Source: JADJOY01 sp016713535 [NCBI: Deltaproteobacteria bacterium] (GTDB lineage: Bacteria; JADJOY01). Taken from it: a stretch of DNA of 64,000 bases. The first letter of the stretch is position 1. Each line of letters opens with the position of its first letter. The notes below the pieces were generated by a model. That model did no database searches and had not been told where the DNA came from. It saw only the letters and a list, made by a program, of their open reading frames with translations. The translations under genes were made by a program, and so were the position numbers. Shown here one piece after another: positions 54,265 to 64,000 of the stretch. The DNA is taken from NCBI GenBank assembly GCA_016713535.1, contig JADJOY010000003.1:310001-374000 (forward strand), given 5' to 3'.

Positions 54265-55092
54265 TCAGCCAGCCGAACGAAGCCGATAGACGGTGGCCTT
54301 CTCCAACGCCACTCGCTCGAACCCATCGTCGATCTGGAAAGTGGTCTCGGCTCCGCCGAGGAAGAGAAAGCCGTGCGGGCGGAGCACACGCCGCACCCTG
54401 CCTAGGATCTGGCGCTTGGTCTCGACGTCGAAGTAGATGAGCACGTTGCGCAGGAAGACCACGTCCATGGGCGGCATCGCGGGCCAGTTCGTGGCGAGGT
54501 TCATCTCGCGGAACTCGACCTGCTGACGGATGTCGGCCTTGAGCTGCCACTCCATGCCGCGCTTCTCGAAGTGCTTCACGAGCATCGAGGCCGGCAGCCC
54601 GCGGTTGACCTCGAGCTGGTTGTAGCGGCCCTCGCGCGCCTTCGCGAGCACGTCCCGCGACAGGTCGGTCGCGAGCAGCTGGACCTTCCAGCTCGCGAGC
54701 TGCGGGAAGTGGTCGCGCAGGATCATCGCGATGCTGTAGATCTCCTGGCCTGTCGACGCGGCCGCGGACCAGATCCGCAGGGTGCGCTCCTTGTCGAGGA
54801 TCGGCACCAGGCTCGGCAAGATCTTGGTGCGCATCAGCTCGAACGGGGAATTGTCCCGGTAAAACGACGTCTCGTTGGTGGTCATCGCCTCGACCACCTT
54901 CTGGATGAGCCCGTTCGCGGTGCCGGCCCGTAGTGAGCTCACCAGCGTGTCGATGCCGGAGAGTCCCTCCTTGCGTGCGAGCGGCACCAGACGCGACTCG
55001 ACCAGGTACTCCTTCCCGGGATCGAGCACGATCGCGGAGCGCTCGTAGAGGAAGCGCCTCAGATAGTCGAAGTCGGCCGCGTGCAGGGTCAT
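54265..55092 (-). CDS. cheR: Chemotaxis methyltransferase CheR
   Basis: A 275-residue SAM-dependent methyltransferase that methylates receptor glutamates. The N-terminal helical domain and NETSFYRD lead to the SAM site SAAASTGQEIYSIAM and FLRNVLIYFDVETKRQIL. The GEE motif of most CheR is GQE here. No C-terminal TPR. It lies 13 nt after cheB. Confidence 0.95.
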   Translation of the reverse strand: MTLHAADFDYLRRFLYERSAIVLDPGKEYLVESRLVPLARKEGLSGIDTLVSSLRAGTANGLIQKVVEAMTTNETSFYRDNSPFELMRTKILPSLVPILDKERTLRIWSAAASTGQEIYSIAMILRDHFPQLASWKVQLLATDLSRDVLAKAREGRYNQLEVNRGLPASMLVKHFEKRGMEWQLKADIRQQVEFREMNLATNWPAMPPMDVVFLRNVLIYFDVETKRQILGRVRRVLRPHGFLFLGGAETTFQIDDGFERVALEKATVYRLRSAG

Positions 55093-55105
55093 GGCATCGT
55101 CGCTC

Positions 55106-56344
55106 TCAACCTGCGGCTCGCGCGGCCAGGAGTGGCCGCGACTCGTACACGCGCTTGCGGATCTCGCCGGCGATCTCGCCGAGCGGAAGCACCTTGTCGG
55201 CCAGCCCTTCGCTGGCGACGTAGCCCGGCATTCCCCACACCACCGAGGTCGCCTCGTCCTGAGCCAGCACCCGCGCGCCGACCTCGACGAGACTGCGCGC
55301 GCCGCGCAGGCCGTCTTGCCCCATGCCCGTGAGCACGACGCCGAGCGCGCGAGGGCCGAAGGCCTGTGCCGCGCTGCGGAACAGTGGATCGACCGCGGGC
55401 CTGCAGGAGTTCTCGGGCGGGTCCTGGTTGAGCTTGAGCACCGCGCCCTGCGCCGCTCCGCCGTTACGGAGCACCGTCATGTGGAAGTCCCCCGGGGCGA
55501 TCCACAGCGTGCCGGGGCCTGGCACCGCGCCGTCGAACGCCTCCGCGGCGCGTAGCGACGAGGTCGCGGTGAGGCGCTCGGCGAGTAGCTTGGTGAAGAG
55601 CGGCGGCATGTGCTGCACCACCAGCACCGGCACCGGGAAGTCAGCCGGCAGCGCAGGGATCAGCGCCGCGAGCGCGTTCGGCCCGCCCGTCGACACCCCG
55701 ATCACGACCACCTCGAGCGGTCCCGGCAGGATCGAGCTGCGCGCCGGCACCATCGTCGCGCCGGCGCGCAACGGGGGACGGCTGGCGGCGCCGCGCAGCG
55801 CGGCGAGCGGCGTGCCCGCCGTACCCGCCGGCGCGCGTCCGTCGGCCAGCGCCGGGCGGCGCCGGGACTCGACGTCGCGGGCGGCGACGCGCGCGGCGAT
55901 CTCGCTCATCCGCGGCGGGCGCGGGGCGTCGATCAGGTGCGCGCAGAGCCCTTTGATCTTCGGCAGCATCTCCGCGCGCAGCCGCTGGATCGCCTCGTTC
56001 ACGCTGCCCACGTTCGCGGGCTTGGTGACGTAGTCGCTGGCGCCGCGCGCGAGCGCCTCGAGGGTGGTCGCGCCGCCCCGCTCGGTGAGCGTGCTGAACA
56101 TGATCACCGGCAGCTTCGGGTAGAGCTTGCGGAGCTCGACCAGGGTCTCGAGCCCGTTCATCTCGGGCATCTCGACGTCGAGGGTCACGATGTCCGGATT
56201 GATCTGCGGGATCTTGGCGAGCGCGATGCGCCCGTTCGCCGCGACCCCGGCGAGGTCGATCTGCGGATCGGCGGTGAGGACCTCCGTGACGATGCGGCGA
56301 ACGACGACCGAGTCGTCGACCACCATGATCCGGATCGGACGCAC
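55106..56344 (-). CDS. cheB: Chemotaxis methylesterase/response regulator CheB
   Basis: A 412-residue protein. Receiver with D56 (LDVEMPEMNG), a long Pro/Ala/Arg linker (about 140-208), and the esterase domain with the triad S218 (GVSTGG), H245 (VQHMPP) and D344 (TGMGQDG). It removes methyl groups from receptors and is activated by CheA. The linker is about 40 residues longer than usual. It starts 3 nt after the cheY stop. Confidence 0.96.
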   Translation of the reverse strand: MRPIRIMVVDDSVVVRRIVTEVLTADPQIDLAGVAANGRIALAKIPQINPDIVTLDVEMPEMNGLETLVELRKLYPKLPVIMFSTLTERGGATTLEALARGASDYVTKPANVGSVNEAIQRLRAEMLPKIKGLCAHLIDAPRPPRMSEIAARVAARDVESRRRPALADGRAPAGTAGTPLAALRGAASRPPLRAGATMVPARSSILPGPLEVVVIGVSTGGPNALAALIPALPADFPVPVLVVQHMPPLFTKLLAERLTATSSLRAAEAFDGAVPGPGTLWIAPGDFHMTVLRNGGAAQGAVLKLNQDPPENSCRPAVDPLFRSAAQAFGPRALGVVLTGMGQDGLRGARSLVEVGARVLAQDEATSVVWGMPGYVASEGLADKVLPLGEIAGEIRKRVYESRPLLAARAAG

Positions 56345-56347
56345 GGG

Positions 56348-56725
56348 TCACCCCACCGAGAAGCCGAGGAGCGCGAGCTTGTCGCGGATGATGTCCCTGG
56401 TGAAAGGCTTCATCACGTACTCGTTGGCGCCCGCGGAGAGCGCCTTGTCGACGTGGTCGAGCTCGCTCTCGGTGGTCACCATCACCAGCCGGGTCTCCGC
56501 GAAGCGCGGGTCGGCACGCACCGCCTGTACGAGCTCGAGGCCGTTCATCTCGGGCATGTTCCAGTCGATCAGCACCAGGTCCTTCGCGCCGCCGTTCTGC
56601 AGCGCGGCGAGCGCCTGCTTGCCATCCGGGGCCTCGGCGACCTCGAAGCCGAGCTCGCGCAGGCTGCGCGACAGGATCATGCGCATCGCTTTGGAATCGT
56701 CGACGACGAGCGCTTGCACGGTCAT
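56348..56725 (-). CDS. cheY: Chemotaxis response regulator CheY (second copy)
   Basis: A 125-residue receiver with D54 (LIDWNMPEMNG), VDDSKAMRM and K of MKPFTRDII. The ATG at 56725 is set by GAGGAG immediately upstream; longer in-frame extension is not receiver-like. Position between the receptors and cheB supports a main-pathway role. Close to the copy at 53376 in its D-box, different elsewhere. Confidence 0.93.
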   Translation of the reverse strand: MTVQALVVDDSKAMRMILSRSLRELGFEVAEAPDGKQALAALQNGGAKDLVLIDWNMPEMNGLELVQAVRADPRFAETRLVMVTTESELDHVDKALSAGANEYVMKPFTRDIIRDKLALLGFSVG

Positions 56726-56747
56726 CTCCTCCTCGTGGTTCGTCCGG

Positions 56748-58851
56748 TCACGCGGCGCGCGGCAGCTCGATCGCCGCACGCGGTCCCTGCCTGGCACCGC
56801 CCGCGAGCGGGCGCGGCAGCTGGCCGAGGGTCGACTCGATGCGCCCCGGTGCGAAGCGGTCGGGGGCGCCCGTTCGCGCAGGCGAGCGATCGGCGGCTAG
56901 CTCGAACTGCGCCACCACCCGGCGCAGGCCCTCGGCCATCTCGGTCAGCCCGCTCGCGGCGCGACTGGCGTCGCCGGCGGCCTGGGTGGTGCTGCCGGCG
57001 GCGGTGGCCACGCCGGTGATGTTGTCGGAGATCTCCGAGCTCCCCGCCGCGGCCTCCGCCACGTTCCGTCCGATCTCGCTGGTCGTCGCGGACTGCTCCT
57101 CGACGGCGCTGGCGATGGTGCTCGAGATGAGCTGGATCTGGTCGATCACCGTGGTGATCTCGCCGATCGCGGTCACCGCGCTGCGGGTGTCACGCTGCAC
57201 CGCCTCGATCTCCTGGCCGATCTCCTGGGTGGCCTTGGCGGTGGCCTTGGCGAGCTCCTTGACCTCGGTCGCGACCACCGCGAAGCCCTTGCCGAATTCG
57301 CCGGCGCGAGCGGCTTCGATGGTGGCGTTGAGTGCCAGCAGGTTCGTCTGCTCGGCGATCGAGGTGATCACCTTGAGGATGCTTCCGATCTGGACGCTCG
57401 AGGTGTCGAGCTTGGAGATCGTCCCCTCCGCGGAGTGGGCCACTTCGACCGCCGAGGTGGCGATCTGTGCCGCCTCGTGGGCATTTTTGGCGATCTCGCG
57501 GATGCTCGCGTTCATCTCTTCCGAGGCTGCGGCGACCGTCTGGATGTTGCGGCTGACCTGCTCCGACGCGGCCGCGACGACGTTGGCCTGGGTCGCGGTC
57601 TCCTCGGCGTTCCCGCTCATCGTGGCGCTCACGCCGGAGAGCTCTTGCGAAGACCGGGCCAACCCCTCGGCGTTGTCGGCGATCGAGCGCATGGTCGCCG
57701 TGACCGAGTCCATCGCGCGGTTGAGTGCGTCCGCCATCCGCCCGACCTCGTCGTCGGAGACGTTCTCGATGCGGTGGGTGAGGTCGCCTCGCGCCAGCGA
57801 GTCGAGGGCCGCGACGGTCGCGGCGAGCGGACGCGACAGCCGCCGCTCGACGATCGTCGCGATCACCACCGTGATCAGCGCCGCGATCAGGCCGAAGCCG
57901 AGGACGTAGTTGCGGATGCGGCGGCTCGCGGCGGTCGCCTCCCCGAGGCTCTGCCGCACCAGCGCGCTCCAGCCGTGCCCGGGATAGGCGCCGAAGCCCT
58001 TCTCGTGTGCGTAGCCGTTGACCTGCGGGAGGCTGCTCTGGTGGTGGGGCTCGGTGACGAAACCGTCCTTGCCGGCGACGGCCTCCTTGGCGGCGCCGAG
58101 GCCCGCGTCGACCAGGTTGAGGCGCATCTCGGCGCTCTCGTCGGCATCGTCGACGACCAGGCCGGAGGACGTCATGAGCTGGGTCTCGATGCCCTCGACG
58201 CCGTCCTTCGCGAAGTCGTTGCGGAGGTCCACCATCACCTCCATGGCGATGCGGTCGAACGAGAGCCGGCTCGACCACACCCGTATCACCTTGCCGGAGT
58301 CGTCGGTGATCGCGGCGGCGAAGTTCAGAGCTCGCCCACCCTCGTGGGTGACCTCGTCGGCCCACGGGTCGGAGGCCACGTCGCCCAGGTAGAGACCGTC
58401 CTTCGCGGAGCCGTCGACGATCGCGCGGAACCACGGCTCGCGGCTCACGTCGCGTCCGATGAACTCGGCCGTGACCGCACGGCGCTGGTAGTCGACGGTG
58501 CTGCTGGCGATGACCTTGCCGCTCGGGTCGGCGACGACGATGAGGTCGTAGAAAGGGAAGCCGGTGACGAGCTGGTTGGCGGCGTCGGTGACGGCTTCGA
58601 CGGGTCCCTTCGCCGACTCGCGTCGCACCGAAGCGCGCAGGTCCTGCACCCGGTTCGAGAGGTTGCGATCGATCGTCTCGAGGGCGGTCCGGGCGTCGCT
58701 CATGAGGGCGCCTCCGGCCGCGCGGTCGAGCGCGCGGTCGCTCTCGCGGTACCCAGAACCAGCCGATGAGCGACATCGGGATCAGCGACAGGGCCAGGAA
58801 CGACACCAAGAGCAGGTTCTGGATGGTCTTGAACCGACGGGGAATGTGCAC
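56748..58851 (-). pseudogene. Transmembrane chemoreceptor (dCache-like), one frameshift as given
   Basis: Expected 700 residues. TM1 is [24 protein letters not shown]; a dCache-type periplasmic domain (about 45-270: [44 protein letters not shown]) is followed by TM2 ([19 protein letters not shown]), HAMP and an MCP tip [41 protein letters not shown]. The frame breaks at 58752-58754, where one extra G (TGGGTAC for TGGTAC) separates TM1 from the rest; correcting it gives a continuous gene from GTG at 58851. The C-terminal tail [16 protein letters not shown] is shared with the next receptor. Confidence 0.88.
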
Positions 58852-58882
58852 GGTGTTCTCCTGGGGTCGTCCGAAGGCGAGG

Positions 58883-61002
58883 TCACGCGGCTCGAGCGAG
58901 CGGCGCGGCACGGGGAGCCCGGCCTTCACCGCTCGCGACCGCGCGCGGCAGGTGGCCGAGCGTCGACTGGATGCGGCTCGGCGCGAAGCGCGCGTCCGGC
59001 GCGCCGCCGTCGCCTCCGGCGCCGCTACTGGAAGCGAGCTGGAAGCGCGCCACCAGCCCACGCAGCTCGTCGGCCATGCGGGCGAGCGCCGCGGACGCCT
59101 GGTTGGCCTCGGTGGCCGCCTCGGTGGTGTTGCGGGCCGCGGTGGCGACGCTGATGATGTTGCTGGCGATCTCCGAGCTGCCCACGGAGGCCTCGTTGAC
59201 GTTGCGGCCGATCTCGCTGGTCGTGGCGGTCTGCTCCTCCACGGCGCTCGCGATGGTGCTCGAGATGTTCTGGATCTGATCGATGACGGTGGTGATCTGC
59301 CCGATCGCGTCGACGGCGCCCTTGGTGTCGCGCTGGATCGCCACGACCTTGCCACCGATCTCCTCGGTGGCCTTGGCGGTCGCCTTGGCGAGCTCCTTGA
59401 CCTCGTTCGCGACCACCGCGAACCCTTTGCCGGCCTCCCCCGCGCGCGCCGCCTCGATGGTGGCGTTGAGGGCGAGGAGGTTGGTCTGCTCCGCGATCGA
59501 CGTGATGAGCTTGAGGACCTGGCCGATCTCCTGACTCGAGGCGCCGAGCTGGCTGACCGTCTGGTCGGCGGTGTGGGCGAGCTGCACCGCGTTGCTCGCG
59601 ATCTGCGCCGCGTCGTGGGCGCTCTTCGCGATCTCGCGGATGCTCGCGTTCATCTCCTCCGAGGCCGCCGCCACGGTCTGGATGTTGCGGCTCACCTCCT
59701 CGGAGGCGGCGGCTACCACGCCCGCCTGCGCCGAGGTCTCCTCCGCGTTGCTCGACATGGTGTGGCTGACCGCCGAGAAGTCGCCGGAAGAGCGGGCGAG
59801 GGACTCGGCGTTGCGCTGGATCGACTCGAGCGCGCTCGACACCGAGGTCATGGCTTCGTTGAGGGACGCCGCCATGTGGCCGATCTCGTCCTGCGATTCG
59901 ACCGCGAGGCGCGGGCGGAGGTCGCCGCCCGCGAGCGCCGCGAGCACGTCGGCGGTGTGACGCAGCGGGCGCGCGAGGCGGCGCGCGATCACCACCGCGA
60001 GCACCGCGATGACCAGGCCGCAGAGCGCGGTCGCGAGGGCCATGTAGGTGCGCATGGCGCGCGCCGCAGCGGCGGCCATGAGGGCGTTGTCTTCCGTGAT
60101 GCGGATCAGCACCCCCCAACCGAAGCCCTTGTAGGGACCCACGCCGTGGGTGGGCGCGTAGGCCGTGATCATCGGTGCCTTGGTGCGCTCGTGGGTCTCG
60201 TGGACGTAGCCCGACTTCCCCTCCACGACCGCCGTGGCGGAGGGTAGGCCGGCGTCGAGAGGTTGAGCTCGAACTGGACGGACTCGTCCTCGTCATCGAT
60301 CACCAGCCCCTTGGTGGTGATGATCTCGGTCTCGGCGGAGGTGTAGCCGTTGTCGAGGAGCTGCTGGTGGACGCTGTCGAGCACGTCCCTGGCGGTACGG
60401 TCGAAGGACGCGCGGTTCGACCACACACCGACGATCTTGCCGGCCTCGTCGCGCACCGGCGCCGCGAAGTTGAGCGCACGGCCGGCGCCGCCGAGGAGCT
60501 CCTTGACCCACGGGTCCTCCTCGAGATCGTGGGTGTACGAGGTCCCCTCGGCGAACCCGCCGCGGATGCACTGCTCGAACCACTCCTGGCCGCGCACGTC
60601 GCGGCCGAGCAGCCGCCCGGTCTCCACCGGCTTCCCGGCGCCGTCGACGGTGTTGGCGCCGATCACCTTGCCGTTCGCGTCGGCGACGACCATGAGGTCG
60701 TAGATGCCGTACGCCTGCATGTAGAAGTTCGCGGCGGCGGCGATCTGCTCGGCGGTGCCGCGCGCGCTCGGCTGGTGGGCGAACACCTGCACGTCGCCGT
60801 AGCGCTCGAAGAGCATGCGGTCGATCAGCTCGGCGCCCGACTTCGGGGCGGACGCGAGCGACTGCCCGGCGGCCTCCACGAGCGCGCTCGAGCTGCGCTC
60901 GTAGGCGAACAGGCCGAGCCCCACCAACGGGATCAGCGACAACGCCAGGAACGCCACCACCAACATCGTCTGGATGCTCTTGAACCCCGATCCCATCCGC
61001 AT
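58883..61002 (-). pseudogene. Transmembrane chemoreceptor (dCache-like), one frameshift as given
   Basis: Expected 706 residues. TM1 [26 protein letters not shown], a dCache-type domain (YGIYDLMVVADANGKVIGANTV, WFEQCIRGGFAEGTSYTHD), TM2 [24 protein letters not shown] and tip [41 protein letters not shown]. The break at about 60255-60262 looks like a lost C (CTCTC for CTCCTC). ATG at 61002 has GGAGG 5 nt upstream. It ends [16 protein letters not shown], matching its neighbour, so the two arose by tandem duplication and then diverged in the sensor domain. Confidence 0.88.
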
Positions 61003-61049
61003 GGACTCCTCCCGACCCCCGAGTGCGCGCGCTCGCTGCGTGAGCCGGA

Positions 61050-61409
61050 TCAGACCCAGAAGGTCGTGACCCAGTCGACGCAGCGCAGCGCGAGGAACAA
61101 CGTGCCGATGTGACGATGAACGGAGCGCGAGAGTGGCCGCCCGTTCCACAGCCGCTGGCCGAGCCCGATCATCGTCAGGTACCCGGTCACCACCGCCAGC
61201 GAGAGCGCGGCGTGAAGCCACACGCTCGGCGCCGTCGGTGCCAGCGCACGCGCCATCGGGTGGCGCGTCACCTCGATCCAGCCGAGCAGCGCCAGGTCGA
61301 GCCCGAACGCCGTGAGCATGAACGCGATGTGCACGTCGGGATGCTCGCGACGCACCGCGAGCCCGATGAGCAGCACGAGCAGCGCCAGTCCGGAGACGAG
61401 GGGGATCAT
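61050..61409 (-). CDS. Small four-TM protein, DUF420-like
   Basis: A 119-residue membrane protein with four predicted helices (about 3-20, 28-46, 62-84, 97-117) and six histidines (H23, H27, H50, H66, H98, H100), mostly near helix ends. The pattern resembles the DUF420/CtaM-like family linked to heme-copper oxidase assembly, but the match is by eye only. It overlaps the cheW stop by one base (TGATG) and precedes the first receptor gene by 47 nt, so it is co-transcribed with chemotaxis genes. A heme- or metal-linked sensor partner for a receptor is a possibility, not shown. Confidence 0.5.
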   Translation of the reverse strand: MIPLVSGLALLVLLIGLAVRREHPDVHIAFMLTAFGLDLALLGWIEVTRHPMARALAPTAPSVWLHAALSLAVVTGYLTMIGLGQRLWNGRPLSRSVHRHIGTLFLALRCVDWVTTFWV

Positions 61410-61864
61410 CAGTCCCGGGCCTCGTGGCCGAAGCCGCCGCCCACGTTGAGCGCGCGCTCGGTGTCGAGGATGAGGAGCAGGCGGCCCTCGAGCTTGTAGA
61501 CCCCGAGGATCAGCTCGCGGGCGAGGCCGTCGATGGTGTCGGGGGGCCGCTCGCGGCAGTCCTCCGAGACCTCGAGCACGTCGCCGATTTCGTCCACCAG
61601 CAGGCTCACCGCGCCGTCGTCGCTGCGCACCACCACGTTGGTCGGCAGGCGCTCGCCCGACGGCTCGGGGAGGCCGAGGCGCCGCCTCAGGTCCAGTGCG
61701 GTGACGATCTGGCCGCGCAGGTTGATGAGGCCACGTACCACGGGTGGCGCGAGCGGCACTCGGGTCATCGGCTGGTAGCGGATGACCTCCTGGACCTTCT
61801 CGACCTCCACGCCGAAGAAGCGGTCCTCGACCAGGAACGTGCAGAACTGGTGTGTCGCGGCCAT
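61409..61864 (-). CDS. cheW: Chemotaxis coupling protein CheW
   Basis: A 151-residue protein of CheW fold linking receptors to CheA: FLVEDRFFGVEVEKVQEVIRYQPMTRVPLAPPVVRGLINLRGQIVTALDLRRRLGLP and VDEIGDVLEVSED are typical. It lies 37 nt after cheA. Confidence 0.95.
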   Translation of the reverse strand: MAATHQFCTFLVEDRFFGVEVEKVQEVIRYQPMTRVPLAPPVVRGLINLRGQIVTALDLRRRLGLPEPSGERLPTNVVVRSDDGAVSLLVDEIGDVLEVSEDCRERPPDTIDGLARELILGVYKLEGRLLLILDTERALNVGGGFGHEARD

Positions 61865-61901
61865 GGGATTCTCCGTGTGCGGGGAGGACTCGGTGCGGTG
61901 C

Positions 61902-64000
61902 TCAGGCGGCCTCTGCGTGGCGGGTGTGCTCCTCGAGGAAGCTCGGGTCCGCCGAGCGCACCACGCTGCCGACGTCGATCAGGTCGGTGACCTTGTTCTG
62001 GATCACGGCCGAGCCGAGCAGCCCGGGCCGGCTCGCCGCGCGCATGCTGGCGATGCGCTCCTCGACGATGTCGAGGATGCGATCGACCACCAGGCCGACG
62101 CTGCGGCCGGCCTCGGTGTAGACGACGACCTGCATCGGATCGGCGCCGGCGCTCGAGTAGGCGAGGTGATCGGCGAGGCGGATCAGCGGCAGGATCTCGC
62201 CGCGGTACTGGACCACCTCCGCGCCACCGGCGCGCTCCACCGCGCTGACCGGGAACTCCTCGAGTCGCGCGACCTGGGAGAGCGGCACCGCCATCCGGCC
62301 GGTGTCGCCGAGGCCGAGCAAGAGCAGGGTCTGGGCGTCGTCGTCGCGGGTGGCGTGGACGGCGTTGGCCTCGCCCAAGGCCCGGTCCTTGACCTCGGTC
62401 ACGACCTGGGCTCGCTGCGCGATGCCGAGCACGTCGAGGATCAGCGCCACGGTGCCGTCTCCCATGATGGTGGCGCCGGCGAAGCAGTTGATGCCCTTGA
62501 GCTGCTTGCCGAGCGGCTTGACCACGATCTCCTCGGTGTCGTTGATGCTCTCCACGACCAGGCCGAAGGTGCGATCGTCGGCCTGCAGGACCACGATGTT
62601 GACGGCGTCGCGGACCGTTTGCGCGCGCTCGATCGCGAGCTCCTTCTCGAGGTCGATGAGCGGCAGCAGGCTGCCGCGTAGCCGGTACACGGGCGCGCCG
62701 TGGATGTGCTCGATGCCCTTGGCGACCTGATCGCCGTCGAGGCGCACCAGCTCGACCAGGCTCACCTGCGGGATCGCGTAGCGGTCACCGCCGGCGGTCA
62801 CCACCAGCGCGGGGATGATCGCGAGGGTGAGCGGGATCTTGATGCGGATGGTGGTGCCCTCGCCATGCTTGCTCTGGATGTCGACCGTGCCGCCGATCTT
62901 CTCGATGTTGGTGCGGACGACGTCCATGCCGACACCGCGGCCGGAGACGTTGGTGACCTTCTCGGCGGTCGAGAAGCCGGGCAGGAACACCAGGTTCACC
63001 GCCTCGCGATCGCCGATCCGCCCCGCCTGCTCGGCGGTGAGGAGGCCGCGCGCCAGCGCCTTGGATCGGATCTTCTCGGGGTCGATGCCACCGCCGTCGT
63101 CACTGATCTCGATGATGACCTGGCCGCCTTCGTGGAAGGCGCGCATGAAGAGCACGCCCTCGGCCGGCTTGCCGGCCCCGGCGCGCCTGGCGGGATCCTC
63201 GATCCCGTGGTCGATCGAGTTCCGTACCACGTGCGTGAGCGGATCCTTGATCGCCTCGAGGATGGTCTTGTCGATCTCGGTGTCCTGGCCCTCCATCTCG
63301 ATGCGGACCTTCTTGCCGCACATGACCGAGAGGTCGCGCACCACGCGCGGGAACTTGCTCCACACGTTGCCGATGGGCTGCATGCGGGTCTTCATCACGC
63401 TCTCTTGCAGCTCGGTCGTGATGAGGTTGAGGCGCTGCGTGGTGGCGACGAACGACGAGTCCTGCTGGGTGGACGTGAACTGCAACACCTGGTTGCGTGC
63501 CAGCACCAGCTCACCGACCAGGTTCATGAGCTTGTCGAGGAGCCCGACGTCGACGCGGATCGAGCTGTCCGACACCCCGTGGGCGGCGGCCTTGGTCTCA
63601 CCGCCGTCGGTGGGCGCCGCGGCGGCCGGGGCTGGCGGCGGCGTCTGGGCCGTGCTCGCCGCGGGAGCGGGAACGACCAGCGTGAGCGGCGGCGTCGTGG
63701 GCCGCACGGGTGCGGCCGGCGGTGGCGGCGCCTCGGTCGCGGCGGTCACGGCGACGGGCGCCGCGGCCGGGGGCTCGGGCGCCGTCGGCAGGTCGGGCGG
63801 CGCGACCGCCATCGGCGGGGGCGCGCTGGCGGCCGTGGTCGCCGCGGCGGCGCGGGCGGCCGGATCCTGGAGGCGGGTCAGGGTCGCGATGAGGTCGGTG
63901 TAGTCGCCGTCGCCTTCCGCCTGGATCTGCTCGATGTTGGCCAGGATCTGGCGCACCACGTCGACCATCTGCAGGAGCGCGGTGGTGATGTCGGGATCGA
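61902..64000 (-). CDS. cheA: Chemotaxis histidine kinase CheA (N-terminus outside window)
   Basis: The end of the P1 domain (ITTALLQMVDVVRQILANIEQIQAEGDGDYTDLI), a long Pro/Ala linker with no recognisable P2, the P3 dimerisation helices (VGLLDKLMNLVGELVLARNQVL), P4 ATPase (DPLTHVVRNSIDHGIEDP, DDGGGIDPEKI, GRGVGMDVV) and P5 (KIPLTLAIIPALVVTAGGDRYAIPQVSLVELV). A second CheW-like domain follows (about the last 155 residues). The phosphorylated P1 histidine lies beyond 64000. First gene visible of the chemotaxis operon; it runs off the window, so the true start and promoter are not seen. Confidence 0.95.
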   Translation of the reverse strand, partial: DPDITTALLQMVDVVRQILANIEQIQAEGDGDYTDLIATLTRLQDPAARAAAATTAASAPPPMAVAPPDLPTAPEPPAAAPVAVTAATEAPPPPAAPVRPTTPPLTLVVPAPAASTAQTPPPAPAAAAPTDGGETKAAAHGVSDSSIRVDVGLLDKLMNLVGELVLARNQVLQFTSTQQDSSFVATTQRLNLITTELQESVMKTRMQPIGNVWSKFPRVVRDLSVMCGKKVRIEMEGQDTEIDKTILEAIKDPLTHVVRNSIDHGIEDPARRAGAGKPAEGVLFMRAFHEGGQVIIEISDDGGGIDPEKIRSKALARGLLTAEQAGRIGDREAVNLVFLPGFSTAEKVTNVSGRGVGMDVVRTNIEKIGGTVDIQSKHGEGTTIRIKIPLTLAIIPALVVTAGGDRYAIPQVSLVELVRLDGDQVAKGIEHIHGAPVYRLRGSLLPLIDLEKELAIERAQTVRDAVNIVVLQADDRTFGLVVESINDTEEIVVKPLGKQLKGINCFAGATIMGDGTVALILDVLGIAQRAQVVTEVKDRALGEANAVHATRDDDAQTLLLLGLGDTGRMAVPLSQVARLEEFPVSAVERAGGAEVVQYRGEILPLIRLADHLAYSSAGADPMQVVVYTEAGRSVGLVVDRILDIVEERIASMRAASRPGLLGSAVIQNKVTDLIDVGSVVRSADPSFLEEHTRHAEAA

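Overview
This is a very GC-rich bacterial chromosome segment (about 70% GC by eye, with heavy G/C third-position use). It is Gram-negative: there is an outer-membrane porin, a lipoprotein signal and a full flagellar export apparatus. The mix of a CoA-thioester catabolic operon, sigma54-type flagellar regulators, several HDOD proteins and abundant GC-rich palindromic intergenic repeats suggests a deltaproteobacterium-like lineage (Binatota, Myxococcota or Desulfobacterota type). No rRNA or taxonomic marker is present, so this is inference only. No tRNA, rRNA, CRISPR, prophage or insertion sequence was recognised.

Region 1 (1-10.2 kb, all minus strand): a catabolic run of aldehyde dehydrogenase, enoyl-CoA hydratase, acyl-CoA dehydrogenase, acyl-CoA ligase, thiolase-like protein, DUF35 OB-fold protein, a second acyl-CoA dehydrogenase, a short-chain dehydrogenase and a MaoC-like protein. 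Together they could oxidise an aldehyde, activate the acid to a CoA ester and carry out one or more beta-oxidation-like rounds. A near-perfect AT-rich palindrome overlaps a plausible promoter just upstream of the first gene. CGTAG-headed palindromic repeats lie between the genes.

Region 2 (10.3-28.8 kb, minus strand): a lone CheY-like regulator and a repeat-rich gap, then a flagellar gene run. In transcription order this is a FleQ-like regulator, a TPR protein, an FlrB-like kinase, an FlrC-like regulator, flgB, flgC, fliE, fliF, fliG, fliH, fliI, fliJ, a motE-like gene, fliK, flgD and flgE. Many neighbours share 4-nt ATGA or GTGA overlaps. A good sigma54 promoter lies upstream of the FleQ-like gene.

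Region 3 (28.8-49.1 kb): signalling and motor genes. A roughly 730-bp tandem array of multi-hairpin repeats precedes a third sigma54 activator. Then come a broken HDOD gene, a CheX-like/pseudo-receiver protein, a degenerate GGDEF protein, an intact HDOD protein, motA-motB with a sigma28-like promoter, a receiver with a CxxC tail, a split Aer-like receptor (PAS protein plus soluble transducer), an NtrC-type regulator, an HPt protein, a double-PAS soluble chemoreceptor, a further HDOD protein and a hybrid histidine kinase.

Region 4 (49.1-64 kb): a DcaP-like porin and a cytochrome c'-like lipoprotein translationally coupled to a soluble PAS chemoreceptor. A convergent minus-strand chemotaxis operon follows: cheA (cut by the window edge), cheW, a small membrane protein, two tandem transmembrane chemoreceptors, cheY, cheB, cheR, cheX and cheY.

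At least ten genes between 22 and 61 kb are interrupted by frameshifts, mostly 1-2 nt changes in homopolymers or GC dinucleotide runs, with the correct protein continuing in another frame. This looks more like sequence or assembly error than true gene decay, but it must be resolved before any of these genes is called a pseudogene. The most unusual DNA-level feature is the family of modular hairpin repeats with conserved loops and compensating stem changes, at about 11, 29, 43 and 53 kb.
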